The notes beneath the pieces are model-generated. The model had not been told where the DNA came from, made no database searches, and saw only the letters and a program-made list of their open reading frames with translations. The position numbers were made by a program, and so were the translations under genes. From assembly GCA_963833605.1 (NCBI GenBank), contig CAWHYZ010000007.1:19441-83440 (forward strand): DNA of 64,000 nucleotides. Reading direction: 5' to 3'. Shown here in pieces: positions 39,299-47,454 of the stretch. Within the stretch, counting starts at the first letter, position 1. Every line of letters begins with the position of its first letter. The stretch comes from JAFAXD01 sp963833605. Its GTDB lineage: Bacteria; Pseudomonadota; Alphaproteobacteria; Rhizobiales; Xanthobacteraceae.

Positions 39299-39781
39299 AT
39301 GACCCGTGCAGACCTCACGGAAAAGATCCTCGACATCAAGCGCGAGAAAGGTTGGACCTGGAAACACATCTGTGACGCCATCGGTGGCATGTCGCCGGTG
39401 ATGATCACGGGTGCGCTGCTCGGTCAGATGAAGCTGACCAAGCCGCAGGTCGCCAAGGCGGCCGAGCTGTTCGGGCTAACGAAGGCGGAAGCCGCAACGC
39501 TCAATGAGGTTCCGCACCGCGGCGCGCCAATGCCGCCGACCGATCCGCTGATCTACCGCTTTTACGAGCTGGTGATGGTCAACGGCCCGGCCTGGAAGGC
39601 GCTGATCGAGGAAGAGTTTGGCGACGGCATCATGTCGGCGATCGATTTCGACATGCAGATCGACCGTCTCCCGGACCCGCGCGGCGACCGCGTCAAAATC
39701 ACGATGTCGGGCAAGTTCCTGCCCTACAAATATTACGGAGCATCCGGCAACGTGCCGCAATACGGCTACAAGGAGGAATGA
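39299..39781 (+). CDS. cynS: cyanate hydratase (cyanase)
   Basis: Converts cyanate and bicarbonate to ammonia and two CO2, giving nitrogen and detoxifying cyanate. The 160-residue length is normal. The N-terminal helical domain contains KREKGWTWKHICDAIGGMSP. Catalytic residues fall in DPLIYRFYELVMVNG (Arg and Glu) and GIMSAIDFDMQIDR (Ser), and the end is GKFLPYKYYG. A GGGAG site precedes the ATG. Last gene of the binding-protein, permease, ATPase, cynS cluster, which strongly suggests cyanate uptake and use. Confidence 0.95.
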   Translation: MTRADLTEKILDIKREKGWTWKHICDAIGGMSPVMITGALLGQMKLTKPQVAKAAELFGLTKAEAATLNEVPHRGAPMPPTDPLIYRFYELVMVNGPAWKALIEEEFGDGIMSAIDFDMQIDRLPDPRGDRVKITMSGKFLPYKYYGASGNVPQYGYKEE

Positions 39782-39880
39782 GCGCAGCAGCACCGATATG
39801 GCGGCCCGCGCCTTGAACGGTCGAGGGCGTTTCCGCCACAGTCCTCGCTCGCTCGCGCCTGGGCGAGCGCGGAGACACCG

Positions 39881-40660
39881 ATGGCTGGTCCGCACGTCGG
39901 ATTGTTCGTTACCTGCCTTGTCGATTTCGTCCGTCCGTCGATCGGCTTTGCGGCGGTGAAGCTCCTGGAAAGCGCTGGCTGCACGGTCGCAGTCCCGCGC
40001 CAAGCGTGCTGCGGCCAGCCGGCGTTCAACTCGGGCGATCGCGGCGACGCGCGGGCGATCGCCGAGCAGGTGATCGAGGCGTTTGCGCCTTATGAATATG
40101 TTGTCGTGCCGTCCGGTTCCTGCGCCGGGATGTTGAAGGTCCATTATCCGGAACTCTTTCATGGCGATCCCAATTGGCAGCCGCGCGCCGATGCGTTCGC
40201 CGCCAAAAGCTTTGAACTCGTCTCGTTCCTGGTCGACGTGCTCGGGGTCACCGCCAGCAGTGCGCAGTTTGCCGGGCGCGTGACCTATCACGATGCCTGT
40301 TCCGGCTTGCGCGAACTCGGCGTGAAAACGCAGCCGCGCGCTCTGCTCGCAACCATTGCCGGCCTGACGCTTGCCGAAATGCATGATGCCGATGTCTGCT
40401 GCGGGTTCGGCGGGACGTTCTGCGTCAAGTATCCCGAAATCTCGAATGCGATCGTAACCAAAAAGGCCGCCAACATCCGCGCTACCGGGGCCGGCACTCT
40501 GCTGGCCGGCGACCTCGGTTGCCTGATGAACATGGCGGGCAAGCTCGCGCGTGAAGGCAGCGAGATCGCAGTGCGACATGTTGCCGAAGTTCTGGCCGGC
40601 ATGACCGACGCGCCCGCGATCGGGGCGCCGCGTCCGGAACAATCGGCGAGCAAGCCATGA
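39881..40660 (+). CDS. lutA: (Fe-S)-binding protein LutA
   Basis: Subunit of the L-lactate oxidation complex LutABC. Two CCG-type cysteine motifs appear: QACCGQPAFNSGDRGDA with a partner Cys in GSCAGML, and YHDACSGLRELGV with DVCCGFGGTFCVKYPE. Length 259 residues is normal. The stop overlaps the lutB start by 4 bases. Begins about 100 bases after cynS, so it may share transcription or have its own promoter. Frame intact. Confidence 0.9.
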   Translation: MAGPHVGLFVTCLVDFVRPSIGFAAVKLLESAGCTVAVPRQACCGQPAFNSGDRGDARAIAEQVIEAFAPYEYVVVPSGSCAGMLKVHYPELFHGDPNWQPRADAFAAKSFELVSFLVDVLGVTASSAQFAGRVTYHDACSGLRELGVKTQPRALLATIAGLTLAEMHDADVCCGFGGTFCVKYPEISNAIVTKKAANIRATGAGTLLAGDLGCLMNMAGKLAREGSEIAVRHVAEVLAGMTDAPAIGAPRPEQSASKP

Positions 40661-42075
40661 CGCACGTGGCGACGTCACCGGCTTTCAAAGAGAACGCGCA
40701 CGCCGCGCTCGCAAACCGCGAACTGCAGCGCGCGATGAACATTCTCGAGACGAACTTCATCGCGCGACGCAAACAAGTGGCCGACAGGCTGCCCGAGTTC
40801 GAGGCGTTGCGGGATGCGGCACGCGACATCAAGAATCACACCCTGGAGCATCTCGATCTCTATCTCGAGGAATACGAGCGGCGCGTGCTCGCCTGCGGCG
40901 GGCACGTGCATTTCGCCGCCACGGCCGCCGACGCCCGCGCGATCATCCTCGACGTCTGCCGTGCGCTCGACGCCAGGACCGTGACCAAGGGCAAATCGAT
41001 GGTGGCCGAGGAAATCGGCCTCAACGATTTCCTGTCGGAACACGCGATTACCCCGATCGAGACCGATCTCGGCGAGTACATCATTCAGCTCCGCCACGAA
41101 CTGCCGTCACACATCATCGCGCCGGCGGTACATCTCTCCAAAGCACAAATCGAAGCCGACTTCCGCCGCGTGCACACGCGCCTCCCGCCCGAGCGCAGCC
41201 TTGCGGAGCCGGAGGCCCTGCTGAGCGAAGCGCGCGCCGTGCTGCGCGAAAAATTCCTCGCGGCCGACGTCGGTATCACCGGTGCGAATTTCCTGGTGGC
41301 CGAAACCGGCACGTCGATCATCGTGACCAACGAGGGCAATGGCGATCTAACCCAGACCTTGCCCAAGGCTCACATCGTGCTTGCGTCGATCGAAAAACTG
41401 GTACCGACGCTGGAAGACGTAGCGGAGTTCCTGCGCGTGCTGGCGCGCTCGGCCACCGGCCAGGAAATGTCGGTCTACACGACCCTCTCGACCGGGCCGC
41501 GCCGCGCCGGCGATCCGGACGGACCGGGCGAATATCACGTCGTCCTGCTCGACAACGGCCGCTCGGCCATGCTGGGCGGCCAGTTCCGCGACATGCTTCG
41601 CTGCATTCGTTGCGGCGCCTGCATGAACCATTGCCCGGTCTATCAGGCGGTGGGCGGCCACGCCTATGGCTGGGTCTATCCCGGGCCGATGGGTGCGGTG
41701 CTCACGCCGAGCCTGATCGGGATCGACAAGGCCGGCCACCTGCCGAACGCATCGACATTCTGCGGGCGCTGCGAGGAAGTCTGCCCGGTGCGCATTCCGC
41801 TGCCAAAACTGATGCGGTACTGGCGCGAGCGCGAGTTCGAACGGCATTTGTCGCCCGCAACCGTGCGCGCGGGGTTGAAATTCTGGGCGTTCTTTGCGCA
41901 GCGCCCGTGGCTCTACGGCATCGCGACCGATCTCGCGGCGCGCGGCCTTGCGTTGCTGGGCCGTACACGCGGGCGGTTTCGATGGCTTCCGCTCGCGCGC
42001 GGCTGGACGGAGAACCGCGATTTTCCGGCGCCGCAGGGCGCGACCTTTCAGGCGCAGTGGAGGAAACGCCGGTGA
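40657..42075 (+). CDS. lutB: LutB/LldF iron-sulfur protein
   Basis: Central electron-transfer subunit of lactate utilisation, 472 residues. An LUD domain comes first (TKGKSMVAEEIGLNDFLSEH and GANFLVAETGTSIIVTNEGN). Then two 4Fe-4S motifs, RCIRCGACMNHCPVYQ (about residue 318) and FCGRCEEVCPVRIPLPK (about 368), and a C-terminal helical region. ATGA-type overlap with lutA and a GTGA overlap with lutC show translational coupling. Confidence 0.92.
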   Translation: MTHVATSPAFKENAHAALANRELQRAMNILETNFIARRKQVADRLPEFEALRDAARDIKNHTLEHLDLYLEEYERRVLACGGHVHFAATAADARAIILDVCRALDARTVTKGKSMVAEEIGLNDFLSEHAITPIETDLGEYIIQLRHELPSHIIAPAVHLSKAQIEADFRRVHTRLPPERSLAEPEALLSEARAVLREKFLAADVGITGANFLVAETGTSIIVTNEGNGDLTQTLPKAHIVLASIEKLVPTLEDVAEFLRVLARSATGQEMSVYTTLSTGPRRAGDPDGPGEYHVVLLDNGRSAMLGGQFRDMLRCIRCGACMNHCPVYQAVGGHAYGWVYPGPMGAVLTPSLIGIDKAGHLPNASTFCGRCEEVCPVRIPLPKLMRYWREREFERHLSPATVRAGLKFWAFFAQRPWLYGIATDLAARGLALLGRTRGRFRWLPLARGWTENRDFPAPQGATFQAQWRKRR

Positions 42076-42755
42076 GCGCGCGCGACCTTGTGTTTGCGTC
42101 GATCCGCAGCGCGCTCGGCGTGACCGGCCAGGAAGCACCGCGGCGCAAGATCGTTGCCGATCGCCTGGCTGAACATCCGACCGGGGTCATTCCCAGGCGT
42201 GGCCACCTTGCGCCCAAGGACCGCTGCGCGCTGTTCGCCGACATGGTCGCAGCCGCGGCCGGCAGCGTCGAAACTGTGGCCGATGCCGCCGGCGTTCCCG
42301 GCGCGGTCGCGCATTTTCTGCGCCGGCACAATCTGCCGCTGGCGGTGCGGCGGGGGGAGGATGTGAAACTCGCCGCGCTGCCATGGGAGCGCGAGGGCGC
42401 ACTCGAAGTGAGCGTTGGACCGTCGGATGGCAAGCAGCTCGCGTCGGTATCGCACGCTTTCGGTGCAGTGGCCGAGACCGGCACGCTGGTGCTCACATCC
42501 GGTGCCGACAATCCGACCACGCTCAATTTCCTGCCGGACAATCATATCGTCGTGGTCGACGCCGAGGATGTGGCCGCAGATTTCGAGAGTGTATTCGCGC
42601 GGCTGCGCGCGCGTTTTCCGTCGCGTCAACTGCCGCGTGTCGTGAACATGATCACCGGTCCCTCGCGCTCGGCCGACATTGAGCAGACCCTTATCCTGGG
42701 GGCGCACGGACCGCGCCGGCTGCACGTCATTCTGGTAGCGGACGCGGAGTTTTGA
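42072..42755 (+). CDS. lutC: LutC/YkgG LUD-domain protein
   Basis: Third subunit of the lactate utilisation complex, 227 residues. Reads from a GTG at 42072 overlapping the lutB stop. The LUD core is FGAVAETGTLVLTSGADNPT followed by LPDNHIVVVDAEDV and NMITGPSRSADIEQTLILGA. Cytoplasmic. Frame intact. Ends about 150 bases before glmM, after which an AT-rich stretch provides a likely promoter. Confidence 0.9.
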   Translation: MSARDLVFASIRSALGVTGQEAPRRKIVADRLAEHPTGVIPRRGHLAPKDRCALFADMVAAAAGSVETVADAAGVPGAVAHFLRRHNLPLAVRRGEDVKLAALPWEREGALEVSVGPSDGKQLASVSHAFGAVAETGTLVLTSGADNPTTLNFLPDNHIVVVDAEDVAADFESVFARLRARFPSRQLPRVVNMITGPSRSADIEQTLILGAHGPRRLHVILVADAEF

Positions 42756-42771
42756 TTGCCGACCTATGCGT

Positions 42772-42799
42772 TTGAGTTAACTATATTTTTATATATGTG
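42772..42799 (+). promoter_or_regulatory. possible AT-rich promoter of glmM
   Basis: TTGAGT (42772-42777) lies 16 bases upstream of TATGTG, in an unusually AT-rich stretch containing TATATTTTTATATATG between lutC and glmM. The match to consensus is weak; proposed mainly because of the sharp AT peak. Confidence 0.3.
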
Positions 42800-42911
42800 C
42801 CCGCCCCTATCCGAGAGCTTGGCGCGACGCGCATTTTTTGGACATTTGTAGGCGGGATTTCGTAATATCGGGCCTCGCTCAGGGGGCCAGGGCCCATGGG
42901 GGCAGGAGACG

Positions 42912-44258
42912 ATGGCGGTCAAATATTTCGGTACCGACGGCATCAGGGGACGCGCCAATGGCGTGATCACGCCAGAGCTCGCCCTCAAGGTTGGGCAGGC
43001 AGCCGGCCTGATTTTCCGCAAGGGCGAACACCGTCACCGGGTGCTGATCGGCAAGGACACGCGGCTGTCCGGCTACATGATCGAGAACGCGCTGGTTGCC
43101 GGCTTCACCTCGGTCGGCATGGACGTGTTGGTGACCGGACCCATTCCGACGCCCGGGGTGGCCATGCTGACACGTTCGATGCGCGCCGATCTCGGGGTCA
43201 TGATCTCCGCCTCGCACAATCTCTACGACGACAACGGCATCAAGCTGTTCACGCCCGACGGTTTCAAGCTCTCGGACGAAGTGGAGGACGAGATCGAGCG
43301 GCTGATCGCCGCGGATCTGTCCAAGAGGCTCGCCAAACCGGCGGCACTCGGCCGTGCCAAGCGCATCGATGGGGTGCAGGACCGCTACATCGAGTTCGCC
43401 AAGCGCACGCTGCCCAAGAATCTATCGTTCGAAGGCGTGCGCGTTGTGGTCGATTGCGCCAATGGCGCCGCCTACAGCGTGGCGCCGGCGGCGCTGTGGG
43501 AACTTGGCGCCGAAGTGTTTTCGCTCGGGGTCGAGCCCGACGGGTTCAACATCAACAAGGATTGCGGCTCGACCGCGCCGGAAGCGCTCGCCCGCAAGGT
43601 ACGTGAAATGCGTGCCGATATCGGGATTGCGCTCGACGGCGACGCCGATCGCGTCGTGATCGTCGACGAACGCGGCCACATCGTCGATGGTGACCAGATC
43701 CTCGCGGTGATCGCCGAGAGCTGGCGCGAGGATGAGCGGTTGTCACGGCCCGGCATCGTCACCACCATCATGGCGAACTACGGTCTTGAGCGCTTCTTGG
43801 GTTCACTAGGACTTGCTACGCTGCGCACGCCGGTGGGTGATCGCTACGTGCTCGAGCGCATGCGCGAGCAAGGCTTCAACGTCGGCGGCGAGCCGTCGGG
43901 CCACGTCATTCTGTCCGACCACACGACGACCGGCGACGGCTTCGTCGCCGCCCTGCAGGTGCTCGCGGTGGTCAAGAAGCGCAATCAGCCGGTGTCGATC
44001 GTTTGTCATCGCTATGACCCGTTGCCGCAGGTGACCAAGAATGTGCGCTACCGCGGCGGCGCGCCGCACGAGCACGCCAAGGTGCGCCTCGCCATTGCGG
44101 ATGGCGAAGGCCGCCTCAACGGGCACGGCCGCCTGATCGTGCGGCCGTCCGGCACCGAACCGGTGATCCGGGTGACCGCCGAGGGCGACGACCGTGCGCT
44201 GGTCGAGGATGTGGTCGACGGCGTGGTCGATGCCTTGAACCAGGTCGCCGCTGCCTGA
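42912..44258 (+). CDS. glmM: phosphoglucosamine mutase
   Basis: Interconverts glucosamine-6-phosphate and glucosamine-1-phosphate for UDP-GlcNAc, hence peptidoglycan and LPS. A 448-residue intact protein. KYFGTDGIRGRANG opens it, the phosphoserine loop is GVMISASHNLYDDNGIKLF (Ser about 103), the metal loop is ALDGDADRVVIVDE (about 243-250) and the sugar-binding end is GRLIVRPSGTEPVIRVT. The GGAGA site before the ATG is well placed. Essential housekeeping gene. Confidence 0.96.
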   Translation: MAVKYFGTDGIRGRANGVITPELALKVGQAAGLIFRKGEHRHRVLIGKDTRLSGYMIENALVAGFTSVGMDVLVTGPIPTPGVAMLTRSMRADLGVMISASHNLYDDNGIKLFTPDGFKLSDEVEDEIERLIAADLSKRLAKPAALGRAKRIDGVQDRYIEFAKRTLPKNLSFEGVRVVVDCANGAAYSVAPAALWELGAEVFSLGVEPDGFNINKDCGSTAPEALARKVREMRADIGIALDGDADRVVIVDERGHIVDGDQILAVIAESWREDERLSRPGIVTTIMANYGLERFLGSLGLATLRTPVGDRYVLERMREQGFNVGGEPSGHVILSDHTTTGDGFVAALQVLAVVKKRNQPVSIVCHRYDPLPQVTKNVRYRGGAPHEHAKVRLAIADGEGRLNGHGRLIVRPSGTEPVIRVTAEGDDRALVEDVVDGVVDALNQVAAA

Positions 44259-44299
44259 CTGGCGCCCGCCTCATCTGATCTTTGTCCTTGACGCACTGC

Positions 44300-44350
44300 G
44301 AGAGCTTCTTTATTCGCGGCGGCGGGACACCCTTCCCCAACGAAGGGCGC
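44300..44350 (+). ncRNA. putative serC leader RNA
   Basis: Upstream of serC the transcript would contain CTTCTTTATTCGCGGCGGCG, then the hairpin CCCTTC (44330-44335), loop CCCAAC, GAAGGG (44342-44347), then GCGCCC. Position and structure agree with the alphaproteobacterial serC RNA motif, a proposed cis-regulatory element. I recognise it from memory of the motif and could not run a covariance search. Confidence 0.5.
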
Positions 44351-44371
44351 CCATCTGCAAGGATGGATCAC

Positions 44372-45544
44372 ATGGCAAATCAAATGCCCGGCGTGCGGCC
44401 GGTGACCCCGCACTTCTCATCCGGCCCCTGCGCCAAGCGCCCGGGCTGGAGCCTCCAAACCCTCACCGACGCTGCTCTCGGCCGTTCGCACCGCGCGAAG
44501 ATCGGCAAGGCCAAGCTCAAGCGCGCCATCGATCTGACGCGCGAGGTGCTTGAAGTCCCCGCCGACTACCGCATCGGCATCGTGCCGGCGTCCGACACCG
44601 GCGCCGTCGAAATGGCCATGTGGTCGCTGCTGGGGCAGCGTCCCGTCACCATGCTGGCCTGGGAATCGTTCGGTGAAGGCTGGGTCAGCGACGTCGTCAA
44701 GGAGCTCAAGCTCAAGAACGCAACCGTGCTCACCGCTCCCTACGGCGAATTGCCGGATCTCACCAAAGTCGATTTCGCAACCGACGTCGTGTTCACCTGG
44801 AACGGAACCACGTCCGGGGTGCGTGTGCCGAACGCGAATTGGATCCCGGCCGACCGGCAGGGACTGACGATCTGCGACGCGACCTCGGCGGCGTTCGCGC
44901 AGGAGCTCGATTTCGCCAAGCTCGATGTGGTGACGTTCTCCTGGCAGAAGGCGCTCGGTGGCGAGGCCGCGCATGGCATGCTGATCCTGTCGCCGCGCGC
45001 GGTCGCCCGGCTCGAGAGCTACAAGCCGCCGTGGCCGCTGCCGAAGATTTTCCGGATGACCAAGGGCGGTAAGCTCAACGAAGGAATTTTCGAGGGCGAG
45101 ACCATCAACACGCCCTCGATGCTGTGCGTTGAGGACTATCTCGATGCGCTGCTATGGGCGAAGTCGGTCGGCGGTCTCAAGGCTTTGATCGCGCGCGCCG
45201 ATGCCAATACCAAGGTGCTCGCCGACTGGGTCGCGCGCACACCTTGGGTCGAGTTCCTGGCGCGCGAGCCGGCAGCCCGTTCCAATACTTCGGTTTGTTT
45301 GAAGGTCGTGGACCCCGCGATCACCTCGCTCTCGGCCGATGCGCAGAGCGCGTTCGCAAAGGCGCTGGCGGGCGCGGTCGAGAAGGAAGGCGCCGGCTAC
45401 GATCTTGGTCACTACCGCGATGCGCCGGCCGGCTTGCGGATCTGGTGCGGGGCCACGATCGAGGCGCACGACGTTGAGATCCTGACCCAATGGCTCGACT
45501 GGGCCTTTGCCAAGACCAAGGACGCGCTGCCGAAGGCGGCCTAG
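44372..45544 (+). CDS. serC: phosphoserine aminotransferase
   Basis: PLP enzyme making 3-phosphoserine from 3-phosphohydroxypyruvate. About 390 residues, of the alphaproteobacterial/archaeal-like class. It has PVTPHFSSGPCAKRPGWSL at the start, GIVPASDTGAVEMAMWSLLG, VVFTWNGTTSGVRVPN, DATSAAFAQELDF and the Schiff-base region VTFSWQKALGGEAAHGML. The start at 44372 (MANQMPGVRP) places the leader hairpin just upstream; an earlier ATG at 44363 is possible. serA follows after palindrome pair C, giving the serine pathway in order. Confidence 0.93.
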   Translation: MANQMPGVRPVTPHFSSGPCAKRPGWSLQTLTDAALGRSHRAKIGKAKLKRAIDLTREVLEVPADYRIGIVPASDTGAVEMAMWSLLGQRPVTMLAWESFGEGWVSDVVKELKLKNATVLTAPYGELPDLTKVDFATDVVFTWNGTTSGVRVPNANWIPADRQGLTICDATSAAFAQELDFAKLDVVTFSWQKALGGEAAHGMLILSPRAVARLESYKPPWPLPKIFRMTKGGKLNEGIFEGETINTPSMLCVEDYLDALLWAKSVGGLKALIARADANTKVLADWVARTPWVEFLAREPAARSNTSVCLKVVDPAITSLSADAQSAFAKALAGAVEKEGAGYDLGHYRDAPAGLRIWCGATIEAHDVEILTQWLDWAFAKTKDALPKAA

Positions 45545-45552
45545 CCTTCTTA

Positions 45553-45696
45553 CCTCTCCCCGCTTGCGGGGAGAGGTCGCGAGCGAAGCGAGCGGGTGAG
45601 GGGGCCTTGCGTGAGTCCGAGCGCTTCGAGAGTCCCCCTCACCCGACTTTCTCGCTGCGCTCGAAAGTCGACCTCTCCCCGCAAGCGGGGAGAGGT
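45553..45696. repeat. inverted palindrome pair C
   Basis: Same hairpin pair as A and B, inserted in the 185-base gap between serC and serA, ending about 30 bases before the serA start. Spacer about 45 bases with no coding sequence. Confidence 0.85.
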
Positions 45697-45729
45697 GAAA
45701 GCCGATGGTCCGTGCTGAGCAGATAGAGA

Positions 45730-47323
45730 ATGACGATGTCCCCCAAAGTTCTCATTTCCGACGCCCTGTCGCCTGCGGCCGTGCAGATCTTCAAGGATCG
45801 CGGCGTCGAGGTCGACTTCCAACCCAGTCTCGGCAAGGACAAGGACAAGCTCGCAGCTGTGATCGACGGATTCGACGGCCTTGCCATTCGATCCGCCACC
45901 AAGGTGTCGGCAAAGATCCTGGAGCGGGCCAAGAACCTGAAAGTGATCGGCCGTGCCGGCATCGGGGTCGACAATGTCGATATCCCGGCCGCGACCGCCA
46001 AGGGCATCATCGTGATGAACACGCCCTTCGGTAACTCGATCACCACGGCCGAGCACGCCATCACCCTGATGCTCGCCCTGGCGCGGCAGATTCCGCAGGC
46101 CGACGCCTCGACCCAGGCGGGCAAGTGGGAGAAGAACCGCTTCATGGGCGTCGAGATCACGGCCAAGACCTTGGGGGTGATCGGTTGCGGCAATATCGGC
46201 TCGATCGTCGCCAACCGCGCCGTCGGGTTGCACATGAAGGTGATCGCATACGATCCGTTTCTCTCGCCCGAGCGCGCGCTTGATCTCGGCGTCGAGAAGG
46301 TCGAGCTTGCGGAGTTGCTGCGGCGCGCCGATTTCATCACGCTGCACACGCCGCTCACCGACAAGACCAAGAACATCATCGACGCGCGCGCCTTGGCGGC
46401 CGCGAAACCGGGCGTGCGCATCATCAACTGCGCGCGCGGCGGCCTCGTCGATGAGGCGGCGCTGCGCGCCAGCCTCGATTCGGGTCACGTCGCCGGCGCG
46501 GCCTTCGACGTGTTCGTGGAGGAGCCGGCGACGGAAAACCCGCTGTTTGGTCATCCCAATGTGGTGTGCACGCCCCACCTCGGTGCGGCGACCACCGAGG
46601 CGCAGGAAAACGTGGCACTGCAGGTCGCCGAGCAGATGTCGGACTATCTGCTGCGCGGGGCGATTTCCAACGCCGTGAATTTTCCCTCGATCACCGCCGA
46701 GGAGGCGCCACGGCTGAAGCCGTTCATCGCACTCGCCGAGAAGCTCGGGTCGTTCGCTGGCCAGCTGACGGAGAGCGGCGTCAAGAAAGTGTGTCTCTCC
46801 TACGAGGGCGCGGTGGCAGGACTGAACACCAAGGCGTTGACATCGGCGGCCGTGGCCGGGCTGCTGCGCCCGATGCTGCAGGACGTGAACGTCGTGTCGG
46901 CGCCGTTGGTCGCCAAGGAGCGCGGCATCATCGTGGAGGAGACGACCCGCGAGGCAGCCCACGACTACGACAACCTGATCACGGTGACGGTCGAGACCGA
47001 GACGCTGTCGCGCCATGTGTCGGGCACGGTGTTTCGCCGACGGGCGGCCGCGCATCGTCAACATCAAGGGCATTCGCATGGATGCGGAGTTCGGCCCCTC
47101 GATGATCTACATCACCAACCAGGACAAGCCCGGCTTCATCGGCAAGTTCTCCTCCACGCTCGGCGACGCCGGTATCAATATCGCGACCTTCCACGTCGGG
47201 CGCGAAGCCCCCGGCGGCAACGCCATTGCGCTGATCGAGGTGGACGGCGACGTGCCGCCCGACGTGCTCGCCAAGGTGCAGGCGCTGCCGCAGGTGCAGC
47301 AGGCAAGGCCGCTGAAGTTTTGA
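45730..47323 (+). CDS. serA: D-3-phosphoglycerate dehydrogenase (one frameshift)
   Basis: First enzyme of serine synthesis, NAD-dependent. N-terminal catalytic and Rossmann domains: VIGRAGIGVDNVDIPAATAK, LGVIGCGNIGSIVANRAVGL, Arg in INCARGGLVDEAALRAS, Glu region FDVFVEEPATENPLF and His in VCTPHLGAATTEAQENVAL. Then an intervening domain and a C-terminal ACT domain (MIYITNQDKPGFIGKFSSTL) that senses serine. One extra C at about 47035 shifts the frame; without it VSGTVFADGRPRIVNIKGIR is continuous and the enzyme is about 530 residues. Because this gene is needed for growth without serine, a sequencing error is likelier than a real break. Confidence 0.92.
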
Positions 47324-47373
47324 ACCCTCGGCGGCGCGCCCGCGACTGACCCTATGACCGATCGGATTCCCGC

Positions 47374-47398
47374 CGCGCGCCGGCATCGCCGGCGCGCG
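47374..47398. terminator. strong GC hairpin after serA
   Basis: Perfect 11-bp stem CGCGCGCCGGC / GCCGGCGCGCG with loop ATC, nested inside outer arms TCCCGCCGC and GCGGCGGGA. No T run follows, so it may slow or attenuate rather than terminate transcription between serA and the MuiA-like gene. Confidence 0.4.
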
Positions 47399-47454
47399 AG
47401 CACGCGTGCCTGCGGCGGGAACCGGATTGCGGTCGGCTCTTGCAGGGGAACATC

